Notes under the pieces: model-generated
Seen by the model: the letters and a program-made list of their open reading frames with translations, nothing else
Database searches by the model: none
Told to the model about the DNA's origin: nothing
Program-made: the position numbers and the translations under genes
Shown here: positions 47,498-56,886 of the stretch, one piece after another
Numbering within the stretch: position 1 is the stretch's first letter
Layout: each line of letters starts with the position of its first letter
DNA from: JAPSGB01 sp963775185
GTDB taxonomy: Bacteria; Myxococcota_A; Polyangia; Polyangiales; Polyangiaceae
Direction of reading: 5' to 3'
DNA length: 64,000 nt
Assembly: GCA_963775185.1 (NCBI GenBank)
Contig: CAVZIE010000032.1
Location: 682,001-746,000, forward strand

Positions 47498-48861
47498 GCC
47501 ACGACGCCCAGATCCCGGCGTGCCGCGTCGGCCATGTCGCGGACGATCACCTCGAGCAGCTTCGCGTCGGGGCCTTCCACCATGAAACGCAGCTTGGGCT
47601 CGGTGCCGCTCCAGCGCACCAGCACGCGACCCGCCTTGCCGAGCTTCTTCTCCACCTGCAGGATGCGCCGGCTGAGCTCGCGCATCTCCTCGATCGGCCG
47701 GCGAGCGGGGAGTCGCAAGCTGGACAGCAGCTGCGGCACGCGCTCCATGACCCGCGAGAGCTCGCCCAGAGGCCGCTCCTCCGACGCCATGATGGCCAGC
47801 GTCTGCAAGGCGGCGACCACGCCGTCCCCGGTGGTGGCGTGGTCGAGGAAGATCAGATGGCCGGACTGCTCGCCGCCGAAATTGTAGCCCCGGCGCCGCA
47901 TCTCCTCGACCACGTAGCGGTCACCGACCGCCGTCCGGACGAGCTTGCCGCCGGAGGCGTTGAGCGCGCGCTCGAGCCCCATGTTGCTCATGACCGTGGC
48001 CACGACGGTGCGCTTGGCGAGGCGCTTCTGCTTGATCAAGCGCATCCCGCACATGGCCATCAAGGTGTCGCCGTCGACGATGTTGCCGTGCTCGTCCGCG
48101 ATGATCACGCGGTCGGCGTCGCCGTCCAGCGCCACGCCGATGTGCGCGTGGCGCTTCTTGACCTCCTTGATCATGTGCTCGGGGAAGAGCGCGCCGCAGC
48201 TCTTGTTGATGTTCACGCCGTTCGGGCGGACGCCAATCGGGATCACCTCCGCGCCGAGCTCGGCGAACACCGCCGGCGCGACGCGGTAGGCGGCGCCGTG
48301 CGCCGCGTCGACCACCACGCGCAGGCCCTTGAGCGTGAGCTCGCGGGGGAAGGTGCTCTTCGCGTACACGATGTAGCGGCCGGTCGCGTCGTCCAGGCGC
48401 TCGGCGCGCCCGACGCTGGACCCGGTGGCGCTCTGCGACTCGAGCCGCGGGTCATCGAGCAGCGCCTCGATCTCGGCTTCCTCCGCGTCGGGGAGCTTGA
48501 AGCCATCGGGCCCGAAGATCTTGATGCCGTTGTCGGCGAACGGGTTGTGGCTGGCGCTGATCACCACGCCCGCGTCCGCCCGCATGCTCTGCGTCAGGTT
48601 GGCGACGGCCGGCGTGGGGATGGGTCCGCTCAAGAGCACGCGACCGCCCATGGCGCAGATGCCGGCGGCGAGCGCCGTCTCCAGCATGTAGCCCGAGAGC
48701 CGCGTGTCCTTCCCGATGACGATGCGCGGGGCGTGGGTCTTGCCGCGCCGCGCCACCAGCGCCACGGCGCGACCGAGCCTGAGCGCCAGCTCGGGCGTCA
48801 TCGGGGGAACGTTGGCACGGCCGCGGATGCCGTCGGTGCCGAAGAGATTTCGCTCTGTCAC
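47494..48861 (-). CDS. glmM: phosphoglucosamine mutase
   Basis: 455 residues. GlmM converts glucosamine-6-phosphate to the 1-phosphate for UDP-GlcNAc and thus peptidoglycan and LPS. N-terminal LFGTDGIRGRANVPPMTPEL, the phosphoserine loop GVVISASHNPFADNGIK, the metal loop ALDGDADRVIIADE, the sugar loop GGEQSGHLIFLDHATTGDG and the phosphate-binding RWSGTEPKLRFMVEG are all intact. The start is GTG 48861 with GAGGAAACC upstream, 8 bp after yajQ. It forms an operon with yajQ upstream and the ABC transporter downstream. Confidence 0.97.
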
Positions 48862-48868
48862 GGTTTCC

Positions 48869-49357
48869 TCAATCGCGGAAGTTCTCGAACGCCAGGTCCA
48901 GCTCCAGCGCTTCGGCGCCGCGCAGCAGCTGGATCGCCTGCTGCAGGTCGTCGCGCTTCTTGCCGGTCACGCGCACCGCGTCGCCCTGGATCGACGCCTG
49001 CACCTTGAGCTTCGAGTCCTTGACAAGCTTGACGATCTCGCGCGCCTTGTCTGTCTCGATGCCCTCTTTCACCTTGATCAACAGGCGCGTCGAGCCCTTC
49101 GGGCCCGGCTCGGGCTTCTGTTCGTCGAGGTGCTTGAGGCTGACCTTGCGACGCACGAGCTTCTGCTGCAGGACGTCGTAGGCCGCGCGTGCGCGCTCCT
49201 CGGCGTTGGAGCGGATCACGATGCCGTCATCGGTCTTCTCGAGGGACGTCTCGGTGCCCTTGAAGTCGAAGCGCTGGCCCACCTCGCGCTGGGCCTGGTC
49301 GAGGGCGTTCGCGACCTCCGCCCAGCTCACCGTGGATACGACGTCGAAGGAAGGCAT
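48869..49357 (-). CDS. YajQ family nucleotide-binding protein
   Basis: 162 residues. MPSFDVVSTVSWAEVANALD and FDFKGTETSLEK are hallmark YajQ (UPF0234) sequences, and VRVTGKKRDDLQQAIQLLRG ends the double RRM-like fold. Family members bind nucleic acids, and some bind cyclic-di-GMP and regulate transcription. ATG 49357 follows GGAG at 8 nt, 15 bp after the folC stop. It is therefore part of the accD-folC-yajQ-glmM-ABC run, which mixes lipid, folate and wall precursor genes. Confidence 0.93.
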   Translation of the reverse strand: MPSFDVVSTVSWAEVANALDQAQREVGQRFDFKGTETSLEKTDDGIVIRSNAEERARAAYDVLQQKLVRRKVSLKHLDEQKPEPGPKGSTRLLIKVKEGIETDKAREIVKLVKDSKLKVQASIQGDAVRVTGKKRDDLQQAIQLLRGAEALELDLAFENFRD

Positions 49358-49371
49358 GCGCGCTCCGTGGT

Positions 49372-50603
49372 CTACAGGTCGATCGGTGGATCGGTCTCGA
49401 GCCCGAGCAGCAGAGCGCGCGCCGCGCCGACCAGGAACGTCGAGCCGGTCACCACGACCAGCCCGCGCGAGCCGATGACGGTGCGCGCGCGGGTCAACGC
49501 GTCGGCGATGTCCGTCGCGACTTCGCCTTCGAACTCCGCGGCCATCTCCGCCGGGTCGACGGCCTTGCTGATGGGCGGCGCGACGAACACGCGATGGCCC
49601 GCCACCGACTCCAGCCGCTTGAGCATGGACTTCCAGTTCTTTCCCGTTGATCGCGCCGAACACGAGCACCACGTCGCGCCGCGACTCGATCTCGCTGACC
49701 ACGCTCGGATCGAGCACGTGCGAGAGCGCGACGGCGCCGTCGGGGTTGTGCGCGCAGTCGAGCAGGGTGAGCTCCTGACCGCTGCGGTGCAGCAGCTCGT
49801 TCCGTCCAGGCCAGCTCGTGGACTCCACGCCGCGCGCCATCGCCTCCGGCGCCAGACCCGAGCTCGCGTCCGATGCTGACGGCGACGGCGAGGTTCGAGC
49901 CGATCATCGCGATCCGCGGGTAGGCGAGGGGCGCGCCCGCGATCGGCTCGGGGCTGCCCAGCGGGACCAGCCGCGCGCCGACCTCCTCCACCCGTTTCTC
50001 GACCACGGCGACGGCGTCCGGATGCAGCTTGCCGACGATCACCGCCGAGCCCGCCTTGATGATGCCGGCCTTCTCGTAGGCGATCTTGGCGAGCGTGTCG
50101 CCGAGCTCCGCGACGTGATCGAACGAGATGCGCGTGATCGCCGCCACGCGCGGCGGAGGAATCACGTTGGTGGCGTCGAAGCGACCGCCGAGGCCGACCT
50201 CCAACACCGCCAGGTCGACCTGCGCTTCGCGGAACGCGAGCAGCGCGGTGAGCGTGGCGACCTCGAAGAACGTGAGATCCGGACCGACGTCCATCGCCTG
50301 CGTGAGCAAGCGCACCAGGCGCGCGTCGTCGATCGGCACGCCGCCGATCTGGATCCGCTCGGCGAAGCGCACCAGATGCGGCGAGGTGTACAACCCGACG
50401 CGCTTGCCGGAGGCGTGGGCCATCGACGCGACGAACGCCGAGACCGTGCCCTTGCCGTTCGTGCCGCCGACGTGCACCGTCTCGAACGACCGCTCCGGGT
50501 TGCCGAGGACGTCGCACGCCGCCTGCATGCGCTCCAGACCGAGCACGCGCCCGCGCGACGCGAGCGCGTACAGGCGCTCCAGAACCGGCCTGAGCTCGCT
50601 CAC
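49372..50603 (-). CDS. folC: bifunctional folylpolyglutamate/dihydrofolate synthase (two frameshifts in this record)
   Basis: About 410 residues once two single-base surpluses are removed. The first frame has FETVHVGGTNGKGTVSAFVA (P-loop), GLYTSPHLVRFAERIQIGG, AVLEVGLGGRFDATNVI and EKAGIIKAGSAVIVGK. An extra base at 49857 precedes GLAPEAMARGVESTSWPGRN and LLDCAHNPDGAVALSHVL. A further extra A in the AAA at 49640-49642 precedes WKSMLKRLESVAGHRVFVAP and the natural C terminus. FolC adds glutamates to folates. GTG 50603 overlaps the accD stop (GTGA), the classic accD-folC arrangement, so the gene is almost certainly functional in the organism. Confidence 0.88.
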
Positions 50604-51450
50604 CGCTTGGGCCCCGACAGGTGACCGAGAAGCTGGCCGAGCGTCGGCCTTCATCTGCGTGCGCGGGACGATGGCGTCGATCATGCCGTGCTCGAGCAGG
50701 AACTCCGAGCGCTGGAAGCCTTCCGGCAGCGTGGTGCGCAGCGTGCTCTCGATCACGCGGGGCCCGGCGAAGCCGATCAGCGCGTTCGGTTCGGCGACGT
50801 TCACGTCCCCGAGCAGCGCCGAGCTGGCGGCGACGCCGCCGGTCGTCGGATGGAGGCACACGCTCACGAACGGTTGCCGCACCGCGCGGAAGCGCGACAG
50901 CGCGGCCACGGTCTTCGCCATCTGCATCAAGCTCAGGATGCCCTCCTGCATGCGCGCTCCGCCGGAAGACTGGAGCAGTACAACGGGCAAGTCGCTCGCT
51001 CGTGGCCCGCTCGAACATGCGCGTGATGCGCTCGCCGACGACCGAGCCCATGCTGCCGCCCATGAACGCGAACACGAAGCAGCCGTACGCGATCGGCCTG
51101 CCGTCGAGTCGACCGCGACCGACCTCGATCGCCTCCGAGCGCGACGTGTTGCGTCGCGCGCGCTCGAGCCGGTCCTTGTAGCTCTTGCCGTCGAAGAACG
51201 AGAGTGGATCGGCCGGGCGGATGTGCTCGTCCCACAGCTCGAGGGACGCATCGTCGAGCAACAGTTGTCGCCACCCGTCCGCCGACAGCACGTGGTGATA
51301 GCCGCAGTCGGGACACACTTCCCAGCACTCGGCGAGACGCTCGGCCGTGTGCACGCCGCCGCAGCCCGAGCACTTGCGGAACACTCCCTTGCCGAGCGAA
51401 CGCTTTTCGCTGGCGTGGGCCTGGGCCGGGGTCTTCGCGGGCAACGTCAC
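50600..51450 (-). CDS. accD: acetyl-CoA carboxylase carboxyltransferase subunit beta (two frameshifts in this record)
   Basis: About 282 residues after removal of two single extra bases (near 50992 and 50645). The N-terminal zinc ribbon is CSGCGGVHTAERLAECWEVC with a following PDCGYHH. The carboxyltransferase core has GSMGSVVGERITRMFERA, then (other frame) LPVVLLQSSGGARMQEGILS, GGVAASSALLGDVNVAEPNA and GFAGPRVIESTLRTTLPEGF. The corrected end is TLGQLLGHLSGPKR. AccD works with AccA to make malonyl-CoA. It is an essential gene, so the double break is most likely an artefact of the record. The start is taken as GTG 51450. Confidence 0.9.
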
Positions 51451-51508
51451 GGGGTAAACCGTCAATCTAGCAGAGCTTTCGCAGTTTCCGTCCGGTCCGG
51501 ACACGATT

Positions 51509-51534
51509 GTCTCCGGGCGCTTTCGTCCGGAGAC
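51509..51534. promoter_or_regulatory. inverted repeat between accD and mepA-like genes
   Basis: GTCTCCGG-(10 nt)-CCGGAGAC, an 8-bp perfect stem in the 198-bp divergent gap. A shorter palindrome TCCGGTCCGGA lies just upstream (51490-51500). It could be an operator for either gene. Confidence 0.4.
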
Positions 51535-51648
51535 GCGTGGCCGCGGCGGGCCTGCTCCCGCGCGAGCCTGTAACAAGCCGGGCCGGCACGCAACGGGGAG
51601 GTGAATTTGGCCGGATCCGCTCGGGGCGGCTACGGCTAGCGGGTGGGC

Positions 51649-52629
51649 ATGCGTCGCCGACTCACGGGCCTGGCCGCGATGGTGGTGCTCCTCGCGGCGC
51701 CGGTGGCCGCCGGGCGCCCGGCAGGGGCGGGCAAGCGGCCGGGAGGGGCTGTCGGCCCGGCGCGGAACCGCGCGGCCACGCCGGCCCGGCACGGCTCGGC
51801 GAAGGGCAGGGAGCCGGGCGCGGTTCCGCGCCGGACCGGCAAGACCTCCCATCGGTCCGATCCGTCCCATCCTCACCGGGTGCCGCGTCCGTCCGCGGCT
51901 CCGCATGCGCGCGCGGCCCGGCCGGTCGCGGCCAAGCCGGCCGTCAGCGTCGGCTCGCCGACCGACGGCCGGCTCCAGGGCGGCGTCGCCTTGCGCGAGC
52001 GGCCCGGCGTCCGGCTGAAGCACACCGACGGACCGCACTGGGGGTTGCCGCGCCTGATCGCGCTGCTCGAGCGCGGCGCCCGCAAGGTCGACGCGCGCTT
52101 CCAGGGCTCGGTGATGCTGGTGGGCGACCTGTCGCGCTCGAGCGGCGGTGATCTCGGCGGTCATCGCTCCCACGAGAGCGGGCGCGATGCGGACGTGGGC
52201 TTCTACTACGCGGACAGTGCGGGGCGGCCGGTCGAGACGACCCGCTTCCACCACGTGGGCTGGGACGGACGCGCCGCCGACGCGCGGGCGCTGCACTTCG
52301 ACGACGCCCGCAACTGGGAGCTGGTCAAGGCGTGGGTGACCGATCCGCACGCCCGCGTGCAGCACATCTTCGTCGCGGCGCCCCTGAGGACGCGGCTGCT
52401 GGTGTTCGCGCGCGAGCACGGGACGTATCTGCCGGTGCTCCAGCGCGCGGCCATCGCCATGAAGCAGCCGAGCCACGCGTTGCCGCACGACGACCACTTC
52501 CACGTCCGCATCGCGTGCCCGAGCGGGCAGCGCGATGTGTGCGTCCCGGAGCCGGCGCGGTCGAAAGCGCCGGCGCGCGCTGCCCAGGCGAAAAAGCGCC
52601 CGGCGCCGCGGGTCCGCCGCCGCCATTGA
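51649..52629 (+). CDS. MepA-like penicillin-insensitive murein endopeptidase
   Basis: About 326 residues. Signal peptide (GLAAMVVLLAAPVAAG), a basic disordered linker to residue 115, then an LAS-type metallopeptidase domain (family M74). Zinc ligands are visible in GGHRSHESGRDADVGF (His and Asp) and LPHDDHFHVRI (His-x-His). MepA cuts D-Ala-DAP crosslinks in the periplasm. The linker contains an inverted pair of the dispersed repeat (51752-51841), translated in frame as GPARNRAA and AVPRRTGK, so the repeat has become part of the protein. GTG 51643 is an alternative start. Confidence 0.87.
   Translation: MRRRLTGLAAMVVLLAAPVAAGRPAGAGKRPGGAVGPARNRAATPARHGSAKGREPGAVPRRTGKTSHRSDPSHPHRVPRPSAAPHARAARPVAAKPAVSVGSPTDGRLQGGVALRERPGVRLKHTDGPHWGLPRLIALLERGARKVDARFQGSVMLVGDLSRSSGGDLGGHRSHESGRDADVGFYYADSAGRPVETTRFHHVGWDGRAADARALHFDDARNWELVKAWVTDPHARVQHIFVAAPLRTRLLVFAREHGTYLPVLQRAAIAMKQPSHALPHDDHFHVRIACPSGQRDVCVPEPARSKAPARAAQAKKRPAPRVRRRH
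51752..51841. repeat. dispersed palindromic repeat, inverted pair inside a coding region
   Basis: Forward copy 51752-51775 (GCCCGGCGCGGAACCGCG) and reverse copy 51819-51841 (CGCGGTTCCGCGCCGGACCG), 43 bp apart, inside the linker of the MepA-like gene. The two arms can pair to a long hairpin. This is the only pair found within a gene. Confidence 0.75.
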
Positions 52630-52668
52630 GCTTGTCCCGGATTGCGAAGAGGGCGAGACTTCCAGGTC

Positions 52669-55308
52669 ATGACGGAGGGCTCGGCACAGACGCTGTTCGG
52701 GATAAACGAGCTGCACGCGCCGCTGATCGGCCGCGACGCCGAGATGGCGGCGCTCAAGAAGGCCGCAGACTCCGCGAAATCGGAGAAGGAGACGCGGATC
52801 GTCACGCTCGTGGGCGGGGGCGGCGTCGGCAAGAGCCGCGTCATCCACGAGTTCCTGACGGAGCTCCGCAGCGCCGGCGGGCGCATGCCCCGGGTCTACC
52901 GCGGCAGCGCGCGCGCGCTGCAGCTCAGCTACGGCGTGTTCGCGCGGTTGCTCCGCTCGCGCTTCGGCCTGGTCGAAGGCATGGACCAGGAGGCGGCGAA
53001 GGCGCAGGTGCGCGCCCAGGTCTCCAAGGTGCTGGACGACCGCAAGGTCGGCGACGTCTGCTACTTCCTCGGCCAGCTGATGGACCTGTCGTTCCAGGAC
53101 AGCCCGCTCACGCGGGCCGTCGCGGACGACGCCCTGCAGGCGCGCTTGCTGCGGCGCGCCATCGTCAAGAGCTTCATCGAGAGCGACGCCGCCCACGGAC
53201 CGGTGTGCCTGGTGTTCGAGGACCTGCACCTCGCCGACGACGACTCGGTGGAGCTGCTGCGCTACCTGATGCAGAACCTCGGCGGGCCGATCCTGCTGCT
53301 CGTCAGCACGCGCCCGGAGCTGCTGTCGGCGCACGAGGACTGGTTCGATTTCGGACGCGACCGGCACCGCGTGCTCGAGATCGGGCCGGTCACCGAGGAG
53401 CAGTCGAACGACATCATGCGGGCGCTGCTCGCGCCGTGCCAGGGCGGGCCGCCGGACGCGCTGGTCGAGGCCGGCGTCGGCATGGCCGGCGGCAATCCGG
53501 GCTTGCTCGAGCAGATGGTGCGCATCTTCCACGACTCCGGCGTGCTCGAGGAGACCGACGCGCTCGCGCGCGAGCCGAGCTGGAAGGTCGATCTCGACAA
53601 GCTGGTGAGCGTGCGCCTGCCGATGACCGTGGACGACGCGGTGGCCGCCCGCATCGGCTCGCTGTCCACGGCCGACCGCCGCGTGCTGGAGCACGCCGCG
53701 GCCATGGGCAGCGTCTTCTGGCTCGGCGGCCTGGTCGCCCTCGCGCGCATGGATCACGACCCGCCGGAGCTCTGGTCGCGGCGCGACACGCGCGACGGCA
53801 CGGACATCTCGGAGATCCTCGAAGGGCTGGTGCAGCGCGACTACGTGCTCAAGCTGCCCGACTCCACGTTGCCGGACGAGACGGAGTACGTCTTCAAGCA
53901 CAACCTGGAGCGCGAGAAGATCGCGACGCTGACCAGCGCCGCGTCCGCTCGCCGCTACCACCAGACCATCGCCGACTGGCTGTCGCAGAAGGAGGGCGTG
54001 CAGTCGCAGGAGGAGTACTGCGCCATGCTCGCGCAGCACCTCGAGAAGGCCGGCGCCATGACCCGCGCCGGGCTCACGTACCTCGACGCCGGCGACATCG
54101 CGCGCAACGGCTACGCCGCGAAGAAGGCGAACGAATACTACGCGAAGGGGCTGGAGATGCTGGGCGAGGGCGACGCGCGTCGCCGCATCGACGCCCTGCA
54201 CAACCACGGCGACGTGCAGCTGCTCCTGGGCAAGACCGACGAGGCGCTGGCCGCCTTCCGCGAGATGCTCGGCATCGCCTGGCGCCTGGCGCTGCTGGCC
54301 AAGGGCGGCGCGGCCCACAACCGCATCGGCCGCCTGTACCGCGAGACCGGCATCCTGGGCGACGCCGAGAAGCACTTCGCGACGGCGCTCGAGCTATTCG
54401 AGGCCGTCGGCGACGATCGCGGCGTGGCGTCGTGCCACGACGACATGGGCAAGCTCCTGTGGACGAAGGGCGAGTACGACCGTGCGCTCGAGGCGATGAA
54501 GACCGCGCTCGAGATGCGCAAGGTGATCGGCGACCGGCGCTCCATCGCGCTCAGCCTGAACAACATCGGCCTGGTGTGGGCGGATCACGGCCGCGCCGCC
54601 AAGGCGCGCGAGGCGTTCGAGGCCGCGCTGACGATCCGGCGCGAGATCGGCGATCCACTCGGCGTCGTGCAGAGCCTGAACAACCTCGGCGGCCTGGCGC
54701 AAGACCAGGACGACAACACCCGCGCGCTGGCGCTGTTCCGCGAGAGCTACGACGTGGCCAAGGAGATCGGGGAGCGCAACCGCATCGCCGTGGTGCTCAC
54801 GAACATCGGCGGCACCTACTACCGCCTGGGCGACAGCAGCGAGGCGATTCGCATCCTCAAGGAAGCCGAGGAGCTGTGCGACGAGCTCGGCGATCGCCTG
54901 CACCTGGCCGAGGCCAAGCGCGGGCTCGCCAAGGCGTACCTGATGCAGAACGACCTGCGGAAAGCCCGCGAGAGCATCAAGGAGGCGGTCGACCTGTTCG
55001 GGCAGGTGCGCAGCCGCGCCCACCTGGCGATCGCGCTGCGCACGCTCGGCGAGATCACCGGCGCAGGCGCCTGGGGCAAGGGCCACGAGGGCAAGGCCGT
55101 CGACTACTTCATGCGCAGCATCGCCATCTGCAAGGAGATCGGCAACGAGCTCGAGGTCGCCAAGAGCTATCGCGCGTTCTCCACCTACGTCACCGGCTCG
55201 GAGCACTACGTCGGCAACGCCGACATCCAGCGCGAGGCCGTGAAGCTGGGCGAGATGGCCGACGACATCTTCGAGCGGCACCGCCAGTCGTTGGCCGGCG
55301 CCAACTGA
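52669..55308 (+). CDS. AAA ATPase with C-terminal TPR repeats (STAND-like)
   Basis: 879 residues. The ATPase region begins LIGRDAEMAALKKA with a Walker A VTLVGGGGVGKSRVIHEFL and Walker B CLVFEDLHLADDDSVELL, as in AAA_16/LuxR-MalT-type STAND proteins. A winged-helix-like region leads into about eight TPR units (residues 470-860), for example ALSLNNIGLVWADHGRAAKA and VVQSLNNLGGLAQDQDDNTR. The same module is found fused to protein kinases or adenylate cyclases in myxobacteria, but here no effector domain is attached. It may be a ligand-sensing switch that acts on the proteins encoded downstream. ATG 52669 has no good ribosome site. Confidence 0.85.
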   Translation: MTEGSAQTLFGINELHAPLIGRDAEMAALKKAADSAKSEKETRIVTLVGGGGVGKSRVIHEFLTELRSAGGRMPRVYRGSARALQLSYGVFARLLRSRFGLVEGMDQEAAKAQVRAQVSKVLDDRKVGDVCYFLGQLMDLSFQDSPLTRAVADDALQARLLRRAIVKSFIESDAAHGPVCLVFEDLHLADDDSVELLRYLMQNLGGPILLLVSTRPELLSAHEDWFDFGRDRHRVLEIGPVTEEQSNDIMRALLAPCQGGPPDALVEAGVGMAGGNPGLLEQMVRIFHDSGVLEETDALAREPSWKVDLDKLVSVRLPMTVDDAVAARIGSLSTADRRVLEHAAAMGSVFWLGGLVALARMDHDPPELWSRRDTRDGTDISEILEGLVQRDYVLKLPDSTLPDETEYVFKHNLEREKIATLTSAASARRYHQTIADWLSQKEGVQSQEEYCAMLAQHLEKAGAMTRAGLTYLDAGDIARNGYAAKKANEYYAKGLEMLGEGDARRRIDALHNHGDVQLLLGKTDEALAAFREMLGIAWRLALLAKGGAAHNRIGRLYRETGILGDAEKHFATALELFEAVGDDRGVASCHDDMGKLLWTKGEYDRALEAMKTALEMRKVIGDRRSIALSLNNIGLVWADHGRAAKAREAFEAALTIRREIGDPLGVVQSLNNLGGLAQDQDDNTRALALFRESYDVAKEIGERNRIAVVLTNIGGTYYRLGDSSEAIRILKEAEELCDELGDRLHLAEAKRGLAKAYLMQNDLRKARESIKEAVDLFGQVRSRAHLAIALRTLGEITGAGAWGKGHEGKAVDYFMRSIAICKEIGNELEVAKSYRAFSTYVTGSEHYVGNADIQREAVKLGEMADDIFERHRQSLAGAN

Positions 55309-55362
55309 CGTCGGTCAACGCGGCCTGTTGCTCCCGGCACGGACCTGCCCGAGACTCGGCCG

Positions 55363-56877
55363 ATGGAAGACGGGTCGGCCTACCATCTACGGCGGAGGTT
55401 CGTGCGCGGCATCGTCTTGACGGGCGGCGTCTGCATCGCATTCTTCACACTCGAATTCCTGGGGGAATGGCTGCGCCTCGGCAAGCCCGGCCTGAGCGCC
55501 GTTTCGTGGGCGGGCGTGAACAACACCAAGCTCGTCGACTCGCTCAGCCCCATCGCCCGCGCCTACAACAACATCCTGGCGATGCTGATCGCGACGGTCG
55601 GCCTGGCCATCCCGCTCACGGCGAACATGCACACGCCGAAGCTCATCGATCTCTTCCTGCGCGACCGCATCAACCGCGTCGTGCTCGCGGTGATGGCGTT
55701 CGGCGCCGCGAACGTGCTGTGGGTGATGTACCTGGTCGGCCCGGCGTTCGCCCCGATGTGGGCGTATCGCACGGCGGTCTACGGCGTCCTGGTCGGCTGG
55801 GTCGTGGTGATTCCGTATTTCTTCTACGTCGTGAAGTTTCTCGACCCGTCCACGATCGTGGAGCGCTTGATGCACGAGGCGCTGGAGCAGATCGACCGTG
55901 CCAGCCGCAAGGTCGCCGACCCGGAGAAGGCGCAGGACGAGATCCAGGAGCGGATGTACCAGATCGGCACGATCATCATCAAATCGATCGATCGCGCCGA
56001 CCGCGAGGTCAGCCGCGACGCCATCTGGTCGCTCAAGCGCATCATCGCCCGCTACGGCGAGCTCAAGCCGAAGATGAGCGAGGCGTGGTTCAAGGTCGAC
56101 CGTCGCGACTTCGTCGGGCTCTCCAGCGGCGCGCGCGAGATGATCACGGACAAGCACACCTGGCTCGAGATGCAGGTGCTGACGCAGCTCTTCCTGGCCT
56201 ACCAGCAGGCGCTGGCCAAGGCGCCGGACGCCATCAGCGCCATCGGCAACGTCAATCGCGTGGTCGCCCGCGACGCCGCGAAGCGCGGCGACGAGCACGT
56301 GGTGTCGCTGTGCGTCCGCTTCATGAACAGCTTCTTGCGCGAGGCGATCAAGCGCAAGGACACGCACGCGGTCTACGACGTCTTCTACCAGTACCGCGAG
56401 CTCGCCGACGACATCTCCGGCGAGCACGACACCGTGCGCGAAATCGCCGGCTTCATCATGCACTACGCGGGCATCGCCGAGCAGACGGGCATCGCGTTCG
56501 TGCCGCAGCTCGCGGCGTTCGATCTGGCGCACGTGATCGAGACCGCCTACGAGGCGAAGAACCCACGCGCGAGCGAGATCTACGACGACCTGCTGGCACA
56601 GCCCAACCTGGTCGCCGGCAAGCCCGACGCGCTGCGCGTCAAGGCCAAGCTGGTGGTCGCGGCGTACCTCGCGTCGCGCGACAAGGAGCCGGAGGTCGAG
56701 CGCATGCGAAGTGCCCTGTCGGACGTTCCCCAGGGCGTGGTGCAGCAGGCCGCCGACGAGCTGGTCGCCCTGGAGAAACGCGCGTTCTGGGAGATCACCG
56801 ACCGCCAGGTCAACATCGAGTGGACAGCGCCGGAGCGTCGGACTTACATCGCCGAGTTCGCGAAATCCCTGCACTGA
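55363..56877 (+). CDS. four-TM membrane protein resembling DUF2254
   Basis: 504 residues. Helices near 14-34, 66-86, 105-125 and 135-157 are followed by about 340 soluble helical residues. The segment MHTPKLIDLFLRDRINRVVL before the third helix resembles the DUF2254 family (predicted membrane proteins with a large cytoplasmic tail). Function is unknown. It starts 54 bp after the AAA-TPR gene and ends 9 bp before the MoxR gene, so the three genes are very likely co-transcribed. The similarity is by eye and should be treated as tentative. Confidence 0.65.
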   Translation: MEDGSAYHLRRRFVRGIVLTGGVCIAFFTLEFLGEWLRLGKPGLSAVSWAGVNNTKLVDSLSPIARAYNNILAMLIATVGLAIPLTANMHTPKLIDLFLRDRINRVVLAVMAFGAANVLWVMYLVGPAFAPMWAYRTAVYGVLVGWVVVIPYFFYVVKFLDPSTIVERLMHEALEQIDRASRKVADPEKAQDEIQERMYQIGTIIIKSIDRADREVSRDAIWSLKRIIARYGELKPKMSEAWFKVDRRDFVGLSSGAREMITDKHTWLEMQVLTQLFLAYQQALAKAPDAISAIGNVNRVVARDAAKRGDEHVVSLCVRFMNSFLREAIKRKDTHAVYDVFYQYRELADDISGEHDTVREIAGFIMHYAGIAEQTGIAFVPQLAAFDLAHVIETAYEAKNPRASEIYDDLLAQPNLVAGKPDALRVKAKLVVAAYLASRDKEPEVERMRSALSDVPQGVVQQAADELVALEKRAFWEITDRQVNIEWTAPERRTYIAEFAKSLH

Positions 56878-56886
56878 TCCCAACCG

